Origin: Nanobdellota archaeon | GTDB taxonomy: Archaea > Nanobdellota > Nanobdellia > Pacearchaeales > GW2011-AR1 | Length of the DNA stretch: 9,843 bases | Direction of reading: 5' to 3' | Assembly (NCBI GenBank): GCA_018830845.1 | Contig: JAHJRS010000076.1 | Coordinates: 1-9,843, forward strand | Part shown: piece after piece, positions 1-5,886 of the stretch | Layout: every line of letters starts with the position of its first letter | Position numbering within the stretch: position 1 is the stretch's first letter | Made by a program: the position numbers and the translations under genes | The notes under the pieces: generated by a model | Databases searched by the model: none | What the model was told of the DNA's origin: nothing | The model's input: only the letters and a program-made list of their open reading frames with translations

Positions 1-713
1 TATTTCATTTTCAAAAATCCTCTATCAACAAAAGCTTCTTTTAAGTCAACCATGACATGCTCGGGAGACGGAGGAAAATAACCTGCTGCAATCAACGCTC
101 CATGTGCTGCGTCAACCATTGACCAATAAACACCATCAATTGCTGTTAACTCTGCGGCTTTGCTTCTTGCCAAGTGTGATGGTGCCCTTTGGATGCACTG
201 ATAAATTGCCTCAGGGGTTCCTTTTATTTTTCCCCTAAGCATTAAATATTTTAAAGGCTCAATGAAACCTGCATGGTCAAGAACCGGAAAACCGCTTCTT
301 ATGATGTTTAAAACCACGGGGTCCCCTCTCATAAGGTCGTCCCACCACGTACTTAAACGAATTGTATTTATGTGAAGCTTTGCATTGTAAGGGTTTATTT
401 GTAAAATTTTGTCAAGCTCCTCTCTGTACCATGCAATTAACTCCTGATCCCACTTAAGAGACACGTCATCAACAATTACAATTATATCTATATCGGAACC
501 TAAGGTTGTCTTTTCTTCTTCAACTGAGCCAAAAAGAACAACTGATTTTATTATTTTTTGAAACTTTTCGTAAGCTTTAACCGCGAAGTCTGTTGCAATT
601 TCATGATCTGTTTTGAACTTTAAAGTTTTTGCGGTGTTTTTTTTTGGAGAGGAAGAAATTGCTTTTTTCGAAACTTTTTTTCTTGAAACTTTTTTTACTT
701 TTTTCTTCGCCAT
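1..713 (-). CDS. Nucleotidyltransferase-domain protein with possible HEPN-like C-terminal part (partial)
   Basis: The frame is open from ATG at 713 down to the window edge (237 codons). The last two bases are TA, so it either stops one base outside the window or continues. Residues 1-35 form a Lys/Ser-rich basic tail. Residues 50-85 carry the polymerase-beta nucleotidyltransferase signature: VVLFGS at 58-63, then SDID at 73-76, which supplies two metal-binding carboxylates (D74, D76). The third Asp, normally on a later strand, is not evident; the region around KLHIN (112-116) has none. Residues about 185-228 (helix, then YWSMVDAAHGALIAAG, then SPEHV) resemble the AAxALL...G...H stretch of HEPN domains. 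In MNT/HEPN systems the two proteins are usually separate genes forming an antitoxin/toxin or self-modifying pair, so a fusion is suggestive. It lies 44 nt after the endonuclease IV-like gene on the same strand, so co-transcription is possible. The NTase fold is confident; substrate, HEPN assignment and activity are not. Confidence 0.8.
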   Translation of the reverse strand, partial: MAKKKVKKVSRKKVSKKAISSSPKKNTAKTLKFKTDHEIATDFAVKAYEKFQKIIKSVVLFGSVEEEKTTLGSDIDIIVIVDDVSLKWDQELIAWYREELDKILQINPYNAKLHINTIRLSTWWDDLMRGDPVVLNIIRSGFPVLDHAGFIEPLKYLMLRGKIKGTPEAIYQCIQRAPSHLARSKAAELTAIDGVYWSMVDAAHGALIAAGYFPPSPEHVMVDLKEAFVDRGFLKMK

Positions 714-740
714 CTTTATACTCCAATATATATTTTCAGG

Positions 741-748
741 TATTTAAA
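741..748 (-). promoter_or_regulatory. Possible TATA box for the nucleotidyltransferase gene
   Basis: TTTAAATA on the minus strand is centred about 31 nt before the ATG at 713. A GGAG at 724-721, 7 nt before the ATG, could act as a Shine-Dalgarno site if the gene is co-transcribed from upstream. If this TATA box is used, the transcript would have almost no leader. Confidence 0.4.
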
Positions 749-757
749 TTTTGGGGA

Positions 758-2644
758 TTAAAATCCTCCCCCACCCATTCTTCCACCGCCTTCCTGACCC
801 CGACCCTGCTGACCTCCAAGGCTTTGAGGGAGCTGGGAAAATCCCGCTCCAAACATTTGATAATTTGTCGATGGGAGCATTTGTCCGTAGCCTTCCATAT
901 AACTTTGCTGGAATCCTCCTGCCTGAGACCAATATGGACCGGTTGACGATGAATATACAGGAGAACCATAAGCTTCTAAAATCTGTGGAAATGGAGAAGA
1001 TTTAAAGTGCTCAAACCACCCTCCAACTTCATTAATTTTTATTGCTTTTGCACCTTCTTCGCCCAAGGCTTCCAAAAGCGCCTCGAAGGGAACGTTTCCC
1101 ATTCCAGGGGGAAGATGAGTATCATTAAAACCAAAGTTGTCAGTTAAGTGAACTTTGTTAACTAAATGTGAAACTTTTTTTGCCTCCTCAACCAACTCCT
1201 CATCAGTGTAACCAAACTTTTTGGACATATTAAGATGACCTACATCGAAAGTTACGCCAATTAATTTTGCGGCAATTTTTTCGGCTTCTTTCTTGGATAT
1301 TTTTTTTTCATTAACCAGCTTGTCAGCAAACTTTCTTCTTGAAGTTTCAACTAAATTTTTAAGGTCTTCACCCTGGGAAAACCCAATATCCTGATACAAA
1401 TTCTCAATTGAAAGCGCCGGAGCTTTTTCTTTCTTTTGTTCATAAGCATAAAGTGCAACATTTGAAAAAGTATCTGAGGCCTTATCTATCGAGAAAGATT
1501 CTATATCCTGCAACATTCCGACGTTGTATTTGCTGTTGTTTAAGCTTCTCAGATTTTCGGCCAGATTTTGTATTGCATAGGACTGGTTTCTTAAATCATT
1601 TCTTGCAGAACCAGCAATTCTTTGTTTTTCTTCATCTTTCAATTTTTCAAGCTCCTTTAAAGTATAACCTCCATAAAGGTTTCGTTCATATTCTTCTGAA
1701 AATTTTTTTAATTGATTTCTTATTTTTTCCTTTTCCTCCTCGGTTTTTCCTGCATATTGGTAGGCCTTATTAAACAAATTATGAACCGAAAGCTCTGCCT
1801 GATGAATATGGGAGTTTGCCGTCTGGAGGCTTAGTATCTGCTCCCTTTGCTCTTGAGTTAATTGATTGAAATTTATTTTCTTTTGCTGCAATTGATGGTA
1901 ATACTTCCCTGCGATGGGGTAAACTTCGGATAAGATTCTGTCTGCATTTTCTTTTTCAAACAAAACACTGTCAACATCTTTTCTCCACTGAGTTCTATTG
2001 TGAGCAATTAAGGAGTCCTCAGGGCTCATTTTTTCTCCGGTTTGAAAATTACCTCCTTCAGGGCTATACTTAATATCTTCTTTTAAGGGGACCAATTTTC
2101 CGCTTTCCTTATCCACAGCGACAAGCATTTCGGTCACTTTCTTTCTCTCACCATTTTCATCAGTTATATATTTCCAGTTTGAACCTGCTGCGTTTGAACC
2201 ATGAATTGTTATTGGCATATTCCCCTTGTGGTCAAGCTCAATTGCCTTGTCAATAACATCCTTAAGCTGTCTTTCGACTAAAATTCTGTTTGATTCTTCA
2301 TAACCCTGTTGCCCAAAACCTGAAGGGTCTGTTCCCTGAATGGGGGCGTGAAGGGTTAAATCAGCCTCTACAAGTTTTGCTTTTCTTCTCATCTCTGCAA
2401 AATGCTGTTTGGGAATAGTTTCAAAAACCTGTGGAGAAAGAGTTCCAATTTCCATTACCGAAACTCCCTGATTCAAAGACTGGCTCAAGGCTGCAATTTG
2501 GTTTGCAACACGCGGGTCAGTTGTAAGTCCCAATTGATGTGCCGGAATAAAACCTTTTTTTCCTAAATAAGGAGAATCATCAGATGGGGAAAACGAATTG
2601 TAACCCGGCTCATAAACATTTTCAATAGTATAATCTTTGGGCAT
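758..2644 (-). CDS. Endonuclease IV-like TIM-barrel protein with large insertion and Gly/Gln-rich tail
   Basis: This 628-residue protein belongs to the AP endonuclease family 2 / xylose isomerase-like TIM-barrel superfamily. All nine trinuclear-zinc ligand positions of E. coli endonuclease IV (Nfo) appear to have counterparts: H99 (LTLHAP), H148 (ITIHGS), E414 (LSIENL), D467 and H470 (FDVGH), H499 (KVHLTD), D508 and H510 (NDTH, followed by a GMGNVPF segment like the family's G.G.I...F) and E539 (INEVGG). Nfo has about 285 residues and only 36 between its second histidine and the glutamate. Here that distance is 266, because of a charged, largely helical insertion at about 155-400. Residues 560-628 are a low-complexity Gly/Gln/Tyr/Ser tail ending GGGGF, likely disordered. 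The start is supported by a strong Shine-Dalgarno site 4 nt upstream. Superfamily members cleave abasic DNA or isomerise sugars. The retained metal set favours a metal-dependent endonuclease or phosphoesterase, but the substrate is not shown. It could instead be a scaffold built on this fold. Confidence 0.82.
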   Translation of the reverse strand: MPKDYTIENVYEPGYNSFSPSDDSPYLGKKGFIPAHQLGLTTDPRVANQIAALSQSLNQGVSVMEIGTLSPQVFETIPKQHFAEMRRKAKLVEADLTLHAPIQGTDPSGFGQQGYEESNRILVERQLKDVIDKAIELDHKGNMPITIHGSNAAGSNWKYITDENGERKKVTEMLVAVDKESGKLVPLKEDIKYSPEGGNFQTGEKMSPEDSLIAHNRTQWRKDVDSVLFEKENADRILSEVYPIAGKYYHQLQQKKINFNQLTQEQREQILSLQTANSHIHQAELSVHNLFNKAYQYAGKTEEEKEKIRNQLKKFSEEYERNLYGGYTLKELEKLKDEEKQRIAGSARNDLRNQSYAIQNLAENLRSLNNSKYNVGMLQDIESFSIDKASDTFSNVALYAYEQKKEKAPALSIENLYQDIGFSQGEDLKNLVETSRRKFADKLVNEKKISKKEAEKIAAKLIGVTFDVGHLNMSKKFGYTDEELVEEAKKVSHLVNKVHLTDNFGFNDTHLPPGMGNVPFEALLEALGEEGAKAIKINEVGGWFEHFKSSPFPQILEAYGSPVYSSSTGPYWSQAGGFQQSYMEGYGQMLPSTNYQMFGAGFSQLPQSLGGQQGRGQEGGGRMGGGGF

Positions 2645-2648
2645 CTTT

Positions 2649-2655
2649 TCACCTC
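2649..2655 (-). promoter_or_regulatory. Shine-Dalgarno site of the TIM-barrel gene
   Basis: GAGGTGA on the minus strand is complementary to the typical 16S 3' end (TCACCTC) and lies 4 nt before the ATG. It fixes the start at 2644. A TATA-like TTTAATAAA at 2685-2677 lies upstream. Confidence 0.7.
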
Positions 2656-2676
2656 AATAAAGACACGAAAAAGAGA

Positions 2677-2685
2677 TTTATTAAA
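2677..2685 (-). promoter_or_regulatory. Probable TATA box of the TIM-barrel gene
   Basis: TTTAATAAA on the minus strand lies in the 62-nt gap after the acidic-protein gene. It predicts initiation near 2655, at the edge of the Shine-Dalgarno site, so a very short leader is expected. Confidence 0.45.
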
Positions 2686-2706
2686 TTATTGATAAAGGTT
2701 GTTTAA

Positions 2707-3231
2707 TCAAATTTTCCTTTTTGTAAGGTAATCCTTCTTTATAGTGTCCTCAGGAGTTATGGGATTCCAATCAGATTTGTTCTCTCCAACTATGTTTTCC
2801 GCCGCAGATTTAAAACGGTTGTAAAAGGCTTTTTGCTCTTCCAAAATTCTTTCTGTGGAGGACATATCCGGTCTTGAAAATTTTGTGTCAGGTTCGAAAG
2901 CCTGATATTTCATTCCTTCAATCTTATTTCCGGAGAGGTAATCCAAATTTTCTTCACTTTTTTCATCTTCTTCCTTTTTCTTAGGAAGCATTTCTTCAAG
3001 GCTTGAAGGAGGGATATCGACTATATTTTCCAAAGAAACATCCCGTTTTTGGTTGGCAAGAAAATGCCTTACTCTTGAATTAAATTCTTCTTCCCTCTCT
3101 AAAGCCTCCTCAGCTTCCTCCAAATCTTCCTCTGACAATTCTTCGTCTCCCTCTTCCTCCTCTTCTTCATCATAAGACTCATGGTCTTCAAACCAATTCT
3201 GGGAAATTTCTTCTTCTTTCTTTTTTGCCAT
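2707..3231 (-). CDS. Highly acidic protein of unknown function
   Basis: I do not recognise this 174-residue protein. Residues 1-6 are basic (MAKKKE). Residues 19-49 are almost entirely Glu/Asp with a few Ser, Leu and Ala, probably disordered or a single charged helix. A more ordinary mixed region around 50-75 (RVRHFLANQKRDVSLENIVD) is followed by another charged linker (84-95). A C-terminal part with a likely helix at 125-150 ends in a basic KKDYLTKRKI tail. There is no signal peptide, membrane segment or cysteine motif, so it is probably cytosolic. The strong acidity would suit binding a basic protein or a chaperone-like role, but that is speculation. It sits between a 113-residue unknown and the endonuclease IV-like gene, 62 nt from the latter. 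No Shine-Dalgarno is visible; a TATA box 24 nt before the ATG suggests a leaderless mRNA and supports this start. Confidence 0.75.
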   Translation of the reverse strand: MAKKKEEEISQNWFEDHESYDEEEEEEGDEELSEEDLEEAEEALEREEEFNSRVRHFLANQKRDVSLENIVDIPPSSLEEMLPKKKEEDEKSEENLDYLSGNKIEGMKYQAFEPDTKFSRPDMSSTERILEEQKAFYNRFKSAAENIVGENKSDWNPITPEDTIKKDYLTKRKI

Positions 3232-3250
3232 GATTGTTTCAAGAGAAACA

Positions 3251-3259
3251 TATATTTAA
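3251..3259 (-). promoter_or_regulatory. TATA box of the acidic-protein gene
   Basis: TTAAATATA on the minus strand is centred about 24 nt before the ATG at 3231. This is the archaeal spacing that puts the transcription start at or beside the A of ATG. Confidence 0.6.
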
Positions 3260-3286
3260 TTTTTTGTAATTTTAACCTTAACAGAA

Positions 3287-3628
3287 CTACCTCTTAACTT
3301 TATTTTCAAGGCTTAAAACCGGAACAATTTTTAGTGAGACAAAATGTTTTTTGTACCCAAAAGGATTTTTGAATGCCTCGCTGTCCCTGTGAGGAATTGC
3401 CCTAAATTTAAGAATTAAAGAATTTTTCCTTATTTTTTTATTGACCAGTTCGTGCATCCCTTTTTCCTGAAAATCTTTCAGGTAATTGTTAACATCTTTT
3501 AAAGAACCTCCATCCCGGTTTTCACAATCTCTGTTCAGGAGAAAATAAAAAGTGTCATCCGGTTTCCACATTGAAAACTTTTTTAGATGGTCCTTCACGT
3601 AAAAAAGATAATTCTCTTTTATTTCCAT
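3287..3628 (-). CDS. Small hypothetical protein (113 residues)
   Basis: I do not recognise this protein. It has no membrane segment, signal peptide or cysteine cluster (a single Cys near residue 35). The composition is that of a small soluble basic alpha/beta protein: an N-terminal helix or strand with aromatic residues (YLFYVKDHLKKF), a charged middle with RDGGSLKDVNNYL, and a C-terminal strand-rich segment (SLILKFRAIPHRDSEAF and HFVSLKIVPVL). The start is supported by TTTATAAA 25 nt upstream. Base composition matches its neighbours and the frame is clean, so it is probably real. It is co-directional with the genes on both sides and lies 55 nt before the acidic-protein gene. Confidence 0.65.
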   Translation of the reverse strand: MEIKENYLFYVKDHLKKFSMWKPDDTFYFLLNRDCENRDGGSLKDVNNYLKDFQEKGMHELVNKKIRKNSLILKFRAIPHRDSEAFKNPFGYKKHFVSLKIVPVLSLENKVKR

Positions 3629-3649
3629 AAAAAACCGACCTTTCTTAAC

Positions 3650-3657
3650 TTTATAAA
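3650..3657 (-). promoter_or_regulatory. TATA box of the 113-residue protein gene
   Basis: The palindromic TTTATAAA is centred about 25 nt before the ATG at 3628, predicting a leaderless or nearly leaderless transcript. Confidence 0.65.
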
Positions 3658-3672
3658 TTTTAAGGGGAAGGG

Positions 3673-3751
3673 AAAGCTACCATCCCGTGGGCCTTTTTAT
3701 ATGTTTCAAAAAGCTACCATCCCGTGGGCCTTTTTATATGTTTCAAAAAGC
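3673..3751. repeat. 37-bp perfect tandem duplication (about 2.1 units)
   Basis: The sequence from 3673 repeats exactly with period 37 up to 3751, giving two full units plus 5 bases. It covers the last codons and stop of the 461-residue gene and the start of its downstream spacer. Read on the minus strand, each unit contains the TATA-like stretch ATATAAAAAGG. The perfect match indicates a recent event or an assembly artefact. Confidence 0.95.
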
Positions 3752-5091
3752 GCCTTTGTTATTTTAATAGTATTTTCCTCAATTGAGGGGATAAAATATT
3801 CTTTTTCATACCACTTCAGATGTTTTCTGTAAGGGCTTCTTATTTTCTTTTTTTTCTTTTCATTGTCTTTTTTTTCTTTTTTGGGATTGTAAAAACCAAA
3901 AAGCGCCAGGAAGGGGTTATTCCCCCGCGACTTTTCTACCCCAGATTCTATGTCTTCATCCTCATCATTAAGGTAAGCATCAATATCCTCTTTTAAGGCT
4001 CCGAGGCTTTCAGTTGTGGCTCCCTCTATCAAACTTACTGCATCATCAAAATCCGACTCTCCAAGTTTTTTATGAATTTCGTCTATCTCGCTTCCGGTCA
4101 ATGAATACCCTCTGAAAGTAATTTCGGCTCTTCCCCCGACTACAAAACCTGCCTGCGTTCTTGAGGGGATTCCCCTGAAATAAAAATCAATAAGAACGCA
4201 AGTGTTGTAAGTCTCTTCCCCTAAAGAATTCAAAAATTTTTCAGTCGCAAAAAAAGGTGGAAAGTTTCCCGCCTTTGCCTCACTTCTCACATCGAGAGTT
4301 TGCCTTCCAAAAAGTGCCAGTTCCAACACAAGAGAATTAAACATTTTAACTAAGGACGGATTTTTGCTTCCGTCAGACATCTCCAAATCCTGAGCAGCCC
4401 TCAGATATGGTTTTGCCCATCTTGAATAAATTTTCAAAGAATTAACCTGGCTTTTAAGGTAAGTTTTTTCAATCTGGAATCTTTTTTTTAATTCCCCTTC
4501 AGACTCCCTTACCCAAATATTAAACTCATGGATTCGGGGTTTCAAAATTCTTTTCACAATCTGGTTAAGGTCAAGTTTTTCAATATCTTCTTCATTATTC
4601 ACAATCAAAAATGCATCAATTAGGGTATTAAATCCTGACTGCCCTAAAGCCATAGCCTTGATTGAAGAATTTCCTTTGTTAATGTCCACTTTGTCCATCC
4701 AGATTTGTTTCAGGCTTAAAAGCGCACCTGCTTTTTTCTTTGGGTTTTTCAAGTCTTCGTATGATTGAAGCCTTATTTTGAATTCTCTTAAATCATAAAT
4801 TAAGTTTAGAATACTCCTTAGAACAGTATTGATATCCGCCAAGAGTTTTGAGCCCTGCTGTTGCATAATTGATGCCCTTTGCCCCATATCCCCAAAGTGC
4901 TGGGAACCCGGGCTCGAAACAAAGTTGTCAACCAGTTTTTCTGGTTTAAGCCCCATGTCACCCATTAGGTCAAGAATAAAAAAATAAATTGGCTCAAGTG
5001 TTTCAGTCGGAGAATCATAAACAAGCTTGTGCTCTGCTTCGGGTTCTTTTCCCGTTACCTCTTTTATTATTTCTGCAATGGTCTGAACCAT
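3706..5091 (-). CDS. Hypothetical protein (461 residues), probably soluble
   Basis: I cannot assign a function. The protein is mostly helical with no clear membrane segment. Visible regions: an N-terminal helical part (1-60) including SPTETLEPIYFFILD; a Gln-rich stretch near 71-82; long helices at about 85-130 and 170-235; a hydrophobic helix near 248-262; a strand-rich segment near 295-330 with the RGIPSRTQAGF and GGRAEITFRGYS motifs; an acidic linker at 369-385; and a lysine-rich stretch at 403-417. Between the two charged stretches lies an isolated aromatic motif, NPFLALFGFYNP (392-403), resembling a short binding motif. The C-terminus (YRKHLKWYEKEYFIPSIEENTIKITKALFETYKKAHG) looks like a small helical domain. 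The stop lies inside the tandem duplication. With one repeat unit the frame would end VAFPSP with a stop at 3660; now it ends VAF. No Shine-Dalgarno; a TATA box 25 nt upstream fixes the start. It is divergent from the coiled-coil gene at 5167. Confidence 0.8.
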   Translation of the reverse strand: MVQTIAEIIKEVTGKEPEAEHKLVYDSPTETLEPIYFFILDLMGDMGLKPEKLVDNFVSSPGSQHFGDMGQRASIMQQQGSKLLADINTVLRSILNLIYDLREFKIRLQSYEDLKNPKKKAGALLSLKQIWMDKVDINKGNSSIKAMALGQSGFNTLIDAFLIVNNEEDIEKLDLNQIVKRILKPRIHEFNIWVRESEGELKKRFQIEKTYLKSQVNSLKIYSRWAKPYLRAAQDLEMSDGSKNPSLVKMFNSLVLELALFGRQTLDVRSEAKAGNFPPFFATEKFLNSLGEETYNTCVLIDFYFRGIPSRTQAGFVVGGRAEITFRGYSLTGSEIDEIHKKLGESDFDDAVSLIEGATTESLGALKEDIDAYLNDEDEDIESGVEKSRGNNPFLALFGFYNPKKEKKDNEKKKKKIRSPYRKHLKWYEKEYFIPSIEENTIKITKALFETYKKAHGMVAF

Positions 5092-5111
5092 ACATATTAT
5101 TAGGAGAACAT

Positions 5112-5121
5112 CTTTAAAAAA
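5112..5121 (-). promoter_or_regulatory. TATA box of the 461-residue protein gene
   Basis: TTTTTTAAAG on the minus strand is centred about 25 nt before the ATG at 5091. It forms one half of a divergent promoter region (5092-5166) shared with the gene at 5167. The minus-strand bases before the ATG contain no Shine-Dalgarno. Confidence 0.55.
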
Positions 5122-5137
5122 TATTCTAATGAGTAAA

Positions 5138-5146
5138 TTTAAATAA
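5138..5146 (+). promoter_or_regulatory. TATA box of the small coiled-coil protein gene
   Basis: TTTAAATAA is centred 25 nt before the ATG at 5167. It forms the other half of the divergent promoter region; the two TATA boxes are about 25 bp apart, so the two preinitiation complexes may compete. Confidence 0.6.
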
Positions 5147-5166
5147 TTAAGAGGGTTTAGTTTTCC

Positions 5167-5502
5167 ATGGTGCTCTTTAAGAAAAAAGAAAAATACATTG
5201 ACCTCTCCGAGAGAATGAGAAAAAATCAGGAAAGGGTTGAAAATTTTAAGTCTGATGAATCTTTGGAAAAAAAGGAAGAACCTTCAGGTTCAGGAGGAGG
5301 ATTTTTCAGTTTTTTTGGAGGGGGAAGCCCTGCTAGTGCAACTTCTTCAGACTCGTCCGGTGAAAGTCTTGAAGAAAGAAAGAGAAAACTTACAAAACGG
5401 CTCTCAGATATGACAACAAAAATGGAAGACCTTGAAAACCAAATTTATCACCTTAAACAAAAAGTTGAAGTTCTTGAAAGAAAGCAGAGAATTGGATATT
5501 AA
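5167..5502 (+). CDS. Small coiled-coil protein of unknown function
   Basis: This 111-residue protein has three parts. Residues 1-38 are a charged helical segment beginning MVLFKKKEKYIDLSERMRK. Residues 39-66 are a Gly/Ser-rich flexible linker interrupted by the aromatic motif FFSFFGGG (46-53). Residues 67-107 are a Lys/Glu-rich helix with a heptad pattern (LTKRLSDM, MEDLENQIYHLKQKVEVL), expected to form a coiled coil and probably oligomerise. It has no signal peptide and no cysteines. It is divergent from the 461-residue protein, which also bears an exposed aromatic FLALFGF motif between charged linkers, hinting that both might use a similar docking mode; that is speculation. It resembles small conserved DPANN hypothetical proteins, but I know no function. 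The start is supported by a TATA box 25 nt upstream. Fourteen nt separate it from the following membrane-protein gene. Confidence 0.75.
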   Translation: MVLFKKKEKYIDLSERMRKNQERVENFKSDESLEKKEEPSGSGGGFFSFFGGGSPASATSSDSSGESLEERKRKLTKRLSDMTTKMEDLENQIYHLKQKVEVLERKQRIGY

Positions 5503-5516
5503 AATCTAAAAACCGC

Positions 5517-5855
5517 ATGAAAAAAATTATGAAATATTTCTGGAGGGGAGTTCATATCTTAACAAGCCTTCTTTTTATTTTTTGCGTGGGATTTTTGACC
5601 TATTCATTTATATCAGATTACAAAAGGGATTTGGATAACTTTTCGGGATTTGTTATAATTGTTGAATCAATGGCACTTATTGCAAACGGGGGAAAGTGCC
5701 CCCTGAGAAAATTTCACCGAAAGTATGAAAAAGATGAAGAATTGACAAAAATTTTGATTCCGGGAAAGAAAGGAGAATATCTGATTAAATATTTTACAAT
5801 CTACACAATTTTAATCTTTACATTATGGATTTTTAAAGAATTTCTAATCAATTAA
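5517..5855 (+). CDS. Small three-segment membrane protein
   Basis: This 112-residue protein has hydrophobic segments at about 11-33, 43-57 and 88-109 with short charged loops, indicating a polytopic membrane protein. The second segment is followed by NGGKCPLRKFHRKYEKD (57-73). A Cys-Pro-Leu motif directly after a membrane helix occurs in several families of small uncharacterised membrane proteins (for example DUF2784-like ones), but the match here is too weak to assign. It lies 14 nt after the coiled-coil gene with no convincing Shine-Dalgarno or well-spaced TATA box of its own, so it is probably co-transcribed. A second Met at residue 5 is an alternative start that would barely change the protein. 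Confidence 0.7.
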   Translation: MKKIMKYFWRGVHILTSLLFIFCVGFLTYSFISDYKRDLDNFSGFVIIVESMALIANGGKCPLRKFHRKYEKDEELTKILIPGKKGEYLIKYFTIYTILIFTLWIFKEFLIN

Positions 5856-5856
5856 A

Positions 5857-5864
5857 TTAATAAA
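5857..5864 (+). promoter_or_regulatory. Possible TATA box of gltX
   Basis: TTAATAAA is centred about 26 nt before the ATG at 5887, directly after the stop codon of the membrane-protein gene. There is no Shine-Dalgarno between it and the ATG, again fitting leaderless translation. Confidence 0.45.
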
Positions 5865-5886
5865 CTTCTTCCACTAATTCTATTTT

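Noticed and set aside
1408..1773. 121-codon plus-strand open frame antisense to the TIM-barrel gene
   Set aside because: It lies wholly inside the 628-residue coding region on the other strand, has a Phe/Leu-rich composition typical of antisense translation, and lacks a TATA box or Shine-Dalgarno.
3673..3751. CRISPR-like repeat
   Set aside because: The two 37-bp units are directly adjacent with no spacer, only two copies exist, and they overlap a coding end. This is a tandem duplication.
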